Assembly: GCF_017874595.1 (NCBI RefSeq)
Contig: NZ_JAGILA010000005.1
Coordinates: 124,001-188,000 of the forward strand
Direction: 5' to 3'
DNA length: 64,000 nucleotides
From: Sinorhizobium kostiense
GTDB lineage: Bacteria > Pseudomonadota > Alphaproteobacteria > Rhizobiales > Rhizobiaceae
Notes under the pieces: model-generated
Told to the model about the DNA's origin: nothing
What the model saw: the letters and a program-made list of their open reading frames with translations, nothing else
The model's database searches: none
Translations under genes and position numbers: made by a program
In this document: positions 29,019 through 36,526 of the stretch, piece after piece
Numbering within the stretch: position 1 is the stretch's first letter
How the letters are laid out: every line of letters starts with the position of its first letter

Positions 29019-29063
29019 CTTGCTCTCGTTTCTCCATACGCACTTGAGGGCGCCACGTCCGCC

Positions 29064-29576
29064 CTACCCCGCAAGCGCCGGTAGGCGGCTCGTGATCGCC
29101 TGGCGGTTATGCGCGTGGCAGATGGCGATGGCGAGCGCGTCGGCGGCGTCGTTGCCTTTGAACTCGGCTTTCGGCATCAGCACCTTCAACATCATGTGGA
29201 TCTGCTGCTTTTCGCCATGGCCGACGCCGATCACCGCCTTCTTGACGGCGTTGGGCGCATATTCGGCGACCCGCAATCCGGCCCGGGCCGGAACCAGCAT
29301 GGCGATGCCGCGTGCCTGGCCGAGCTTCAAGGTTGCAGTCGCATCCTTGTTGACGAAGGTCTGTTCGACCGCTGCTTCGTGCGGTTGGAAGCTGTGCACC
29401 ACGTCGGCAAGCCCGTCATGCAACTGGCAGAGGCGCGAGGCAAGGTCCATCTCGCCATCTGAGGTCACTGTGCCTGAGGCGACGAAGCGCAGCGAATTGC
29501 CGAGCGTCTCGATTATGCCCCAGCCGGTGCGCCTCAAGCCCGGGTCGATACCGATGATGCGAATCGTCGTTTGCAT
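29064..29576 (-). CDS. ruvC: Holliday junction resolvase RuvC
   Basis: Endonuclease that cuts Holliday junctions symmetrically. The 170-residue product begins [20 protein letters not shown], with the first catalytic aspartate at residue 11. The other acidic residues lie in [12 protein letters not shown] and near the C-terminus in [14 protein letters not shown]. First gene of ruvC-ruvA-ruvB. A LexA-like sequence lies about 45-58 nt upstream. Confidence 0.97.
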   Translation of the reverse strand: MQTTIRIIGIDPGLRRTGWGIIETLGNSLRFVASGTVTSDGEMDLASRLCQLHDGLADVVHSFQPHEAAVEQTFVNKDATATLKLGQARGIAMLVPARAGLRVAEYAPNAVKKAVIGVGHGEKQQIHMMLKVLMPKAEFKGNDAADALAIAICHAHNRQAITSRLPALAG

Positions 29577-29619
29577 GCCTCACCCTATGTCGGTCGAAAG
29601 GAGGCTGCCAGGGAAAAGT

Positions 29620-29634
29620 GAACAAAACAAAAAC
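29620..29634 (-). promoter_or_regulatory. candidate LexA box upstream of ruvC
   Basis: Read on the minus strand, GTTT-N7-GTTC (29634-29620) differs by one base from the alphaproteobacterial LexA consensus GTTC-N7-GTTC. ruvCAB belongs to the LexA regulon in several alphaproteobacteria, so the position is sensible. A one-mismatch site in an A/T-run could also be chance. Confidence 0.4.
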
Positions 29635-29721
29635 ATTACACAGCAGAGGCGCTTCGCCCGCGGAAGGCGATCGGGCTACCTTTGGCTTGACTGAGCTTGG
29701 CATTGCCATGCCAAGGTCCGG

Positions 29722-30687
29722 TTAAACATCAGCGCCGCTTAGCGCTTTGATCCTCGCGCGGAACAGTTCCGTCCCTTGCACGATCCGGTCGATGACCGCT
29801 TCGAGTGCCCAGAATTTCTCATGGATGTCGTGGGGCACTGCACGGCTCGATATGCCCGAAAACGTGCCGAGCCGCCGATGATAGAGCTTGGCGAGCTTCG
29901 GATAGCCCATCGGCTCCGTCTGCGCCGAAAGCACCAGGAAGACCGAAAGTTCCTCGGCGAGTTCCGGGTATTCCGGTCCATGGTCCTGCAGCCAGCGGTA
30001 AAGGTCGGGGTGGAAGTTGTTCATCACCCCGCAGAAACCGGCGCCGGTTGCCTGCATGGCCGCATAGGCTATCGCGGCATTGGCATTGCAGATGAGGAAC
30101 GGCGAGCCTTCCGTGATCTTTGCCCTCCGCCTGACGGTTTCGAGATTGCAGGAAACATCCTTGAGCAGGATGAAGCGGCCCGACTGAGCGCAGAACTCGA
30201 TCTCATCATCGCTGAGCAGACGACGATAGGGTGCCGGGCACTCATAAAGTCCGAGCGGTACCTCCTTCGGCAGGGAGGCGAGCAGCGCATCAAAGGAGGC
30301 GCGAACGTCCGCCGCGCCGCCCGTCTCCGCCGCGAGTCGGTTGGTGACGAGGATCACCGCATCCGCCCCCGTCTCGGCAATGGCCGTCAGTTCCGCAATC
30401 TGCTCGCCGAGACCGTCCGCAACATGCCCGGACGAGACGACCGGTATGCGGCCGGCGACCTTTTCGACCGCGAAGCGCGACAGATCGACCCTTTCTTCGA
30501 GCGACAGAAACCGCATCTCGGAGGACTGGCAGACAGCGAAGAGCGCCTCCGAACCATTGGCGATGTACCATTCGATAAGGGCCTCATAGCCATCCCAATC
30601 GATTTTGCCGTCTGGCCCGAAGGGGGTGATCATGACGGGGATTATGCCGGCGACGCGGTTGAACACTTGAGGCTCCAGGGATTTCAC
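29722..30687 (-). CDS. DapA/NanA-superfamily lyase of unknown substrate
   Basis: A 321-residue TIM-barrel class I aldolase or dehydratase. The Schiff-base lysine is near residue 173 (FILLKDVSCN), and the conserved tyrosine lies in GLYECPAPYRR. The GTTGE loop of true dihydrodipicolinate synthase reads CQSSE here (ALFAVCQSSEMRF), so it is unlikely to be DapA. GTG start at 30687 overlaps the dctM-like stop (GTGA), tying it to the TRAP operon. The inference is that it cleaves or dehydrates a 2-oxo acid derived from the imported compound. N-acetylneuraminate lyase, sugar-acid dehydratase and hydroxyproline-pathway relatives are all possible. Confidence 0.8.
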   Translation of the reverse strand: MKSLEPQVFNRVAGIIPVMITPFGPDGKIDWDGYEALIEWYIANGSEALFAVCQSSEMRFLSLEERVDLSRFAVEKVAGRIPVVSSGHVADGLGEQIAELTAIAETGADAVILVTNRLAAETGGAADVRASFDALLASLPKEVPLGLYECPAPYRRLLSDDEIEFCAQSGRFILLKDVSCNLETVRRRAKITEGSPFLICNANAAIAYAAMQATGAGFCGVMNNFHPDLYRWLQDHGPEYPELAEELSVFLVLSAQTEPMGYPKLAKLYHRRLGTFSGISSRAVPHDIHEKFWALEAVIDRIVQGTELFRARIKALSGADV

Positions 30688-31979
30688 CCGGCATAGCCGA
30701 AGATGTTCGGCAGCCAGAGAATAATGTCGGGGAAAAGGATCATCAGGATCAACGCGAAGATAAGTGCGGCGATAAAGGCCCAGATTTCCTGAATGATCTC
30801 GGCGAGTGGAATGCGCGTCGTCGCATTGATGACGAAGAGCAGGATTCCGTAAGGAGGCGTGATCAGGCCGATCATGGTGTTCACCACCGCCACGACACCG
30901 AAATAGACGAGGTCGATGCCGAGTTCACGGCAGGTGGGAATGAACAGCGGAATGATGACCAAAATAATTGTCGAGGCATCGAGCACGCAGCCGAGAACGA
31001 GGAGCAGCAGATTGATGCCGAACATGAAGGCCAGCGGCGAAACGTTGATGCCGGTGAGCGCCTGAGCGATCATCGTGCCGATGTTCTCCGAAGCCACGAT
31101 ATAGTTCAGCACCAGTGCGCCGCCGATCACGAGACCCACGGCGGCTGAGGGGCGGGCACTGTCAACGAGAACCTGGTAGAAGGCCTTGAGCGTCAGCGAC
31201 CGATAGAACACGGTTGCGAGCAGTAGCGCATAGGCCGCGGCTATTGCTGCTGCTTCCGTCGGCGTGGCGATGCCGCCATAGATGCCGTAGAGCAGGATTG
31301 CTGGCATCAGCAGGACTGGAAAGGCCTGGAGGGTGAGGCGCGGAACTTCGCTGAGAGGCACCGCCTCGTCGGCAGAAATGCCGCGCCGGTGAGCGTAGAG
31401 GATGTTCATGCCCATCAGCACCACGCCCATCAACAGCCCGGGAGTAAGCCCGCCGAGGAAGAGGTATCCAACGGACGTGTTGGAAACGAGCGCATAAAGC
31501 ACCATCGGGATCGACGGCGGAATGATCGGGCCGATCGTGGCGGATGCCGCCGTCAGCGCCGCCGCATAGCCGCGCGAATAGTGGCCGCTTTTCCTCATCA
31601 TCTCGGTGACGATGCGCCCGACACCCGCCGCATCGGCGACCGCCGAACCCGACATGCCGGAGAAGATGATCGACGAGACGACGTTCACATGGCCGAGGCC
31701 GCCGCGGAACCGCCCGACAGTCGCCACGCAGAATTTCAGGAGCCTCTCGGAGATGGTTCCTGCATTCATGATGTTGGCAGCAACAATGAAGAGCGGTACC
31801 GCGAGCAGGACGAAACTGTCATAGAGGCCGGAGGCCATCTGCTCGCCGGCAATGGCGAGATCCTGCCCTTTCACCGCAAGATAAACGATGGAGCCGACCA
31901 GAATGGAGTAGGCAACCGGCGTGCCGATGGCAGCAAGAACCATGATGGCCAGGAGGCAAAGGGAAAGGGCGACGCTCAC
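30684..31979 (-). CDS. TRAP transporter large permease (DctM family)
   Basis: Twelve-segment inner-membrane permease that uses the Na+ or H+ gradient. The 431-residue protein has DctM signatures such as FIVAANIMNAGTISERLLKF and SGMSGSAVADAAGVGRIVTEMM, then the second half GLITPPYGILLFV. GTG start at 31979 overlaps the dctQ stop by GTGA, and its end overlaps the lyase start by GTGA, so three genes are coupled. Substrate unknown; C4-dicarboxylate annotation by name alone would be unsafe. Confidence 0.93.
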   Translation of the reverse strand: MSVALSLCLLAIMVLAAIGTPVAYSILVGSIVYLAVKGQDLAIAGEQMASGLYDSFVLLAVPLFIVAANIMNAGTISERLLKFCVATVGRFRGGLGHVNVVSSIIFSGMSGSAVADAAGVGRIVTEMMRKSGHYSRGYAAALTAASATIGPIIPPSIPMVLYALVSNTSVGYLFLGGLTPGLLMGVVLMGMNILYAHRRGISADEAVPLSEVPRLTLQAFPVLLMPAILLYGIYGGIATPTEAAAIAAAYALLLATVFYRSLTLKAFYQVLVDSARPSAAVGLVIGGALVLNYIVASENIGTMIAQALTGINVSPLAFMFGINLLLLVLGCVLDASTIILVIIPLFIPTCRELGIDLVYFGVVAVVNTMIGLITPPYGILLFVINATTRIPLAEIIQEIWAFIAALIFALILMILFPDIILWLPNIFGYAG

Positions 31980-32482
31980 AGCCGGGCCTCATCATATTCA
32001 GGTGCATCCTCGTCGACGGCCTCGTTTTTTAATATCCGGACAAGTCTCCAGGCATAGGCGGCGATCACAGCGACGAGAAACACTGCGTAGATGAAATAGA
32101 CGTCGCGCATGGGCACGCGCAGCGTTGGGCTCCTCTTGATGCGGAGGAAATCGATCCAGTCCCAGGTGGGCACAAGGGACCACGAGAGGCCCGCGACGAT
32201 CGCCAGAGCCGAGATTGCGGCCATGATACGGCGGGGACCAGGCGAAGTCGAACGGTAGAGGAGATCGAAGGTTATGTGGTCCTCGTTGCGCACGAAGAAG
32301 GCGCAGCCGAAGAACACGATCCACACCCACAGGATCAGGCAGAGCTCCAGCGTCCAGCCGAAAGGCTGGTCCATGACGTAGCGCGAGAATATCTGCAGCA
32401 GGAAGGTGGCAAAAAGGGCCAGCATCATCAGCGCGCCGATGGCTTCGGCCCCTTTTCGCAGCCAGTTGAACATGCTGGTCAT
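31976..32482 (-). CDS. TRAP transporter small permease (DctQ family)
   Basis: A 168-residue four-helix membrane subunit of the TRAP transporter. Typical sequences are LFATFLLQIFSRYVMDQPFGW and LELCLILWVWIVFFGCAFFVR, followed by two further hydrophobic segments. Start at MTSMFNWLRKGAEA (32482), with GGAG spaced correctly upstream; an in-frame ATG at 32587 overlaps the binding-protein gene and is unlikely. It follows the binding-protein gene after 59 nt that contain a strong hairpin. Confidence 0.9.
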   Translation of the reverse strand: MTSMFNWLRKGAEAIGALMMLALFATFLLQIFSRYVMDQPFGWTLELCLILWVWIVFFGCAFFVRNEDHITFDLLYRSTSPGPRRIMAAISALAIVAGLSWSLVPTWDWIDFLRIKRSPTLRVPMRDVYFIYAVFLVAVIAAYAWRLVRILKNEAVDEDAPEYDEARL

Positions 32483-32502
32483 CGGGATCTCCAGGACAAG
32501 TT

Positions 32503-32532
32503 CCGCATCCGGGGAGAAAGACCCGGATGCGG
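32503..32532 (-). promoter_or_regulatory. intercistronic hairpin between binding-protein and permease genes
   Basis: A perfect 11-bp inverted repeat (CCGCATCCGGG at 32503-32513 with CCCGGATGCGG at 32522-32532, 8-base loop) lies 9 nt after the binding-protein stop. There is no U-run after it, so it is more likely an mRNA-stabilising or partly attenuating hairpin than a terminator, which would favour excess binding protein over permease. Confidence 0.65.
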
Positions 32533-32541
32533 CTTGGTGCG

Positions 32542-33552
32542 TCAGCTCGCGAGTGCGTTGATCTTGTCCAGCATGCCGGCAGGCCATGCGGCGGCGAATT
32601 CGCTTTCCAGGAACATTTTCTGCACGTGGTCGCGGAAGGCCGGGAGATCCGGTTCGTAGATGTCCAGCCCCTTCTCTTTCAGGAATGCGACGAGTTCGTC
32701 CTCCTTCTTGAGCTGGTTCTGGCGGCCGAATTCGGCGGCATCGTCGCCAGCCTTCTGCAGCGCCGCCTGCTGGTCCGACGTCAGGGCATCGAAGGCCTTC
32801 TTGGAGATGGCCAGATAATTGAGGTCGACGAGATGCGAAGTGAGGCAGATCTGTTTGGTGACCTCGTAGAACTTGGCGTCGACCACGGTCGGAAGCGGAT
32901 TGTCCTGGCCGTCGATCGCTCCGGTCTGCAGGCCGGTATAGATTTCCGTGAAGGCCATCGGTACCGGATTGGCGCCGAGCGCCTTGCCGAGAAACTGCCA
33001 GGCATCGGTGCCGGGCATGCGCAGCGTCACGCCCTTGAGGTCTGCGGGCGTCATCACGGTGCGCTCTTCCTTCGACGCGCGCAGGTTAAGCTGGCGGCGG
33101 CCGAGATACATGACGGCCAGCAGCTTGACGCCGAGTTCGTCCTCGACCTTCTGCTTTAGGGGCTCCATGAACGGGTCGCTGAAGACCTTTACCTGATGGG
33201 CCGCATCCTTGTGGACATAGCCCGCCGAGAAGATCGAAAACTCCGGCAGGAACACCGCGAGTTCCTGTGCGGAGGTGATGGCCATTTCCAAGTTGCCGCG
33301 GGCAATCGCCTCGAGCTCGGTGCCCTGTTTGAAGAGTGTTGCATTCCAGTGCGGCTCGAAGGTCGCGAAATCGGCAATGCCGGGGGCGAACTTCTCCATC
33401 AGGGCGACGGAACGCTGGTCGGTGTCGGAAGCTGGGGTGGAGAGCCTGAATACCGGTTTGTCCGCGGCAAAAGCCGTGCGCGAGATCAGCGGCAAGGCGC
33501 TTGCAACCGCCGACATGGCGAGCACGGAACGGCGCGTGAAGTTCGTTGTCAT
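32542..33552 (-). CDS. TRAP transporter substrate-binding protein (DctP family)
   Basis: Periplasmic solute receptor of the TRAP transporter. The 336 residues start with a twin-arginine signal (FTRRSVLAMSAVASALPLIS, cleavage near AFA-ADKPVF). The mature part shows family sequences LKGVTLRMPGTDAWQFLGKALG and TEIYTGLQTGAIDGQDNPLP, where the arginine of LRMPG usually binds the ligand carboxylate. ATG at 33552 has GGGAGGA upstream. First gene of a four-gene operon and divergent from the GntR regulator. The ligand is probably a carboxylate; which one is unknown. Confidence 0.92.
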   Translation of the reverse strand: MTTNFTRRSVLAMSAVASALPLISRTAFAADKPVFRLSTPASDTDQRSVALMEKFAPGIADFATFEPHWNATLFKQGTELEAIARGNLEMAITSAQELAVFLPEFSIFSAGYVHKDAAHQVKVFSDPFMEPLKQKVEDELGVKLLAVMYLGRRQLNLRASKEERTVMTPADLKGVTLRMPGTDAWQFLGKALGANPVPMAFTEIYTGLQTGAIDGQDNPLPTVVDAKFYEVTKQICLTSHLVDLNYLAISKKAFDALTSDQQAALQKAGDDAAEFGRQNQLKKEDELVAFLKEKGLDIYEPDLPAFRDHVQKMFLESEFAAAWPAGMLDKINALAS

Positions 33553-33710
33553 GTTTTCCTCCCATTCAAAACGCCGGGTCCCTTGACCGCGGCCGGCTGT
33601 GCCCGCAGGGCAGTTTCTCTGGCATTCCGCTTATGATCGGGTCCGGTCGCCTCTCCTCCTGCGGCCGGAATGCGTCATAGGATAAACATTAATCCACGGA
33701 TGACAAGTGT

Positions 33711-33722
33711 CTAACATGTTAG
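33711..33722. promoter_or_regulatory. candidate GntR operator
   Basis: CTAACATGTTAG is a perfect 12-bp palindrome in the intergenic region between the divergent binding-protein gene and the GntR gene. It lies 40 nt before the preferred regulator start. The position and symmetry suit a dimeric FadR-type repressor acting on both promoters. Confidence 0.55.
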
Positions 33723-33762
33723 TAGTATGTCAACGCGGTTTTTGAACCAGGACGGCGATGCA

Positions 33763-34461
33763 ATGGCACATGCGAACGAGCTGAACAGACGGACCTTGAC
33801 GCGGCTCTCAAGCAATCCGCCGCTGCGTCAAGCCGCTTATGACCGGATCGAAGATCTGCTGAACGAAGGCGAGCTGAAGCCGGGCCAAGTGGTATCGCAG
33901 CGGGAATTGGTTGAAAAAACCGGCGCCACGCTGGCAGCAGTGCGCGAAGCCATACCGCGGTTGGAAGCGGAAGGGCTGCTCCAAACACTCCCTAAACGCG
34001 GATTGATGGTGCCGAGCCTCGACGTCGCCTTCGTGCGCGATGCCTACCAAATGCGGTCCATGATCGAGACCAGCGCGGTATCCTATGCACTCAAGTTCCT
34101 GACCTCCGCTGAGATTGACGCGTGGATTGCCGAGCACCGGGAAACCCATGAGAGACTTGCGCGTGAGGCCGATCCCGACCTGGCAAACAGATTCCAGAGG
34201 CTCGACTGGAAGATGCATGCATGGCTGGTCGGCGCGATGGGAAATGCCCTGATCGACAACGTCTACCGGGTCACGGCGATCAAGATACGCATGGTCGTCC
34301 AGTCACGCATCCGCGTGACCCCGTCCAACGCCTTGCGCGTGATCGGGGAACATCTGGCCTTCCTCGAGGCCCTGAGGGACGGCAGGGAGGCAGATGCGAT
34401 CGCCGCCCTCAAGGAGCATATCGACAACTCGCTGACGCTTGCCTTGGGCAGCAATCTCTAG
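33763..34461 (+). CDS. GntR-family (FCD type) transcriptional regulator
   Basis: Probable regulator of the divergent TRAP/lyase operon. Full-length from 33763 it has 232 residues. A winged helix-turn-helix occupies about residues 20-80 (GQVVSQRELVEKTGATLAAVREAI and LEAEGLLQTLPKRGLMV). An alpha-helical FCD ligand domain follows, with metal-type histidines in MHAWLVGAMGN and GEHLAFLEALRDG. The ATG at 33763 is preferred over 33727, because AGGACGG precedes it at correct spacing while 33727 has no ribosome-binding site and lies beside the operator palindrome. Confidence 0.88.
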   Translation: MAHANELNRRTLTRLSSNPPLRQAAYDRIEDLLNEGELKPGQVVSQRELVEKTGATLAAVREAIPRLEAEGLLQTLPKRGLMVPSLDVAFVRDAYQMRSMIETSAVSYALKFLTSAEIDAWIAEHRETHERLAREADPDLANRFQRLDWKMHAWLVGAMGNALIDNVYRVTAIKIRMVVQSRIRVTPSNALRVIGEHLAFLEALRDGREADAIAALKEHIDNSLTLALGSNL

Positions 34462-34651
34462 TCCGCATTTCTCACACTCCTTGTGCCCTGCGGTCCGGTT
34501 CAAAATGGCGACAGGGTAGGAGAATGGCGCGGCTCGATGTGGTTCACCGGGCAAGTCATCCGACGCAGATAGTCGCCATTTTCAACCGGCCCGCAGGGTT
34601 GGATTGTGGCGGCTGCCTCAAACCCAAGACGACGATGGCTGCCGGTGAAAC

Positions 34652-34682
34652 AAAAGACCCGCACTGCTAGGACAATGCGGGC
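34652..34682 (-). terminator. intrinsic terminator of yebC
   Basis: Minus strand: CCCGCA and TGCGGG (plus-strand 34676-34681 and 34658-34663), extended by two inner pairs after a mismatch, followed by TCTTTTGTTT. It is 33 nt past the yebC stop. Confidence 0.7.
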
Positions 34683-34714
34683 CGACTGTTCTTGGAAATC
34701 CAAGTATTCAGCCG

Positions 34715-35461
34715 TCAGGCCGAGAGCTTTTCCAGGATTTCGTCGGAGACTTCGAAGTTCGAATAGACGTTCTGGACGTCGTCATCGTCCTCGAGATTGT
34801 CGATGAGCTTCATCAGCGATTGCGCCTTTTCCTCATCGACCGGCACGGTGTTCTGCGGCTTCCAGATCGCCTTAACCGTTTCGGCTTCGCCGAGCACGCC
34901 TTCGAGCGCCTTCGAAACCTCGCCGATATCCTCGAAGCCGCAGATGATCGTGTGGCCTTCCTCGTCAGTCTCGACGTCGTCGGCGCCCGCTTCGATCGTG
35001 GCTTCCATCACCTTGTCGGCGTCGCCGGCCGCGAGCTTGTAGGTGATTTCGCCCACGCGGTCGAAGGAGAACGAAACCGAGCCGGTTTCACCGAGGGCGC
35101 CGCCCGCCTTGGTGAAGATCGACCGGACATTGGAGGCGGTGCGGTTGCGGTTATCGGTCAGTGCTTCGACGATGACGGCGACGCCACCCGGGCCATAGCC
35201 CTCGTAGCGGACTTCCTCGTAGTTCTCCGCGTCACCGCCGGAAGCCTTCTTGATCGCGCGCTCGATATTGTCCTTCGGCATCGATTGCGCCTTGGCGTTC
35301 TGGATCGCCAGTCGCAGTCGCGGGTTCATGCCAGGGTCGGGCAGGCCGGTCTTCGCGGCGACGGTGATTTCCCGCGCGAGCTTGGAAAACATTTTGGAGC
35401 GCACCGCATCCTGACGGCCCTTGCGGTGCATGATGTTCTTGAACTGTGAATGGCCAGCCAT
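34715..35461 (-). CDS. yebC: YebC/PmpR-family DNA-binding or translation factor
   Basis: Conserved cytosolic protein; family members are described as transcriptional regulators and more recently as factors easing ribosome stalling. The 248-residue product begins [19 protein letters not shown]. It has the family motifs [31 protein letters not shown] and [16 protein letters not shown]. Start at 35461; the in-frame ATG at 35479 adds six unrelated residues. In most bacteria it precedes ruvC; here the TRAP module and GntR gene lie between. Confidence 0.95.
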   Translation of the reverse strand: MAGHSQFKNIMHRKGRQDAVRSKMFSKLAREITVAAKTGLPDPGMNPRLRLAIQNAKAQSMPKDNIERAIKKASGGDAENYEEVRYEGYGPGGVAVIVEALTDNRNRTASNVRSIFTKAGGALGETGSVSFSFDRVGEITYKLAAGDADKVMEATIEAGADDVETDEEGHTIICGFEDIGEVSKALEGVLGEAETVKAIWKPQNTVPVDEEKAQSLMKLIDNLEDDDDVQNVYSNFEVSDEILEKLSA

Positions 35462-35578
35462 GGCGCCCTCTGCATCCAATGATTTCGTTGGGATGGGGCG
35501 CCTTATAGTTTCCTCGTAGCGTTCCGTCCAGCAGGGGGCTCTGCCTTTTCCGTGATGCGAGACCGGTGCCGACCGACG

Positions 35579-36415
35579 TCAAACATCTTGCAAGACATAG
35601 ATCAGCGGCTTCGGCGGCAAGGATCTGAGCGAGACCTTGATCGTCGGACCAGCAGCAAAGCTCTTGTCGTAATCGTCGCCGAACATCGCCAGAAAGTCGT
35701 TGATCAGCGGTCGCCGATGCATCGGCAGGATCAATGCCGAGCGCAATCTGGAAACCACGCGGCTCATGCTTTCCGACCCCATGGTCAAGCCGCCGTCGAC
35801 CGGCACCATCAGCACATCGAGCCGGCCGATCGCGCGATAATGGCTGTCGTCGAGCTCGTAATGCAGATGCCCGAGATGGCCGATGCAAAGCCCCGCGACC
35901 TCGAAGATGAAAATCGAATTGCCGTTCGGCTCCATGCCTCCGAAGCCGGAGCGAATATCCGTCACCACATTGCGGATATAGGTGTCGCCGACGACGAGGT
36001 CGTGGTCGGCCGGTTCGCCATTCTCACCCCAGCCGTGCAGCACGTGGCGGATCGCCGGGTCCGGTGCCAGGGTATAGTGGCTCGAATGGGCCTTGTTCAT
36101 CGTCACGACGGTCGGCGGCGTCGCCGTGCGGAACCAGCCGTTATAGTCCGTGGCGATCGAGACGCCGCCGGGCGTTTCGATCAGAAAGGTCGAATGGCCG
36201 AGAAGGGTGATGCTTACCTCCCCCGCGCTCACCGCGGCCGGCGTGACCGGCGGCGCGGAGAAGCTCACGAACGTCGCCGAAGGCGCGGCTTGCGCGATCG
36301 CCTGGCATTGGCTGACGGCCGCGGGCGACTGTTGTGCATGAGCCGCTTGCGGCCAAAATGCATGAACGAACCAGACGGCGGCGAGAGCATAGGCAAGGCA
36401 TCTGAGCGGCAGCAT
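35579..36415 (-). CDS. exported MBL-fold (COG2220-like) protein
   Basis: A 278-residue protein with a signal peptide (LAYALAAVWFVHAFWPQAAHA) and a UlaG-like metallo-beta-lactamase fold: ITLLGHSTFLIETPGGVSIATD at the start, IGHLGHLHYELDD and LDVLMVPVDGGLTM later. The metal motif, normally HxHxDH, reads AHSSHYT here, so ligands may differ or activity may be changed. Start at 36415, where the signal peptide begins. It lies 111 nt downstream of the RND pump gene on the same strand; a functional link is not evident. Confidence 0.78.
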   Translation of the reverse strand: MLPLRCLAYALAAVWFVHAFWPQAAHAQQSPAAVSQCQAIAQAAPSATFVSFSAPPVTPAAVSAGEVSITLLGHSTFLIETPGGVSIATDYNGWFRTATPPTVVTMNKAHSSHYTLAPDPAIRHVLHGWGENGEPADHDLVVGDTYIRNVVTDIRSGFGGMEPNGNSIFIFEVAGLCIGHLGHLHYELDDSHYRAIGRLDVLMVPVDGGLTMGSESMSRVVSRLRSALILPMHRRPLINDFLAMFGDDYDKSFAAGPTIKVSLRSLPPKPLIYVLQDV

Positions 36416-36526
36416 CCTTGACCCCCACGTTTCCAGCGGAAGGCAGGATCGTTCAAGGTTGCTACGCCGTCCAGCGCGGAGCGGCAGCCGGCCGCTCACA
36501 ATCGCGTCATTGGGCGGGCCTCCGGA

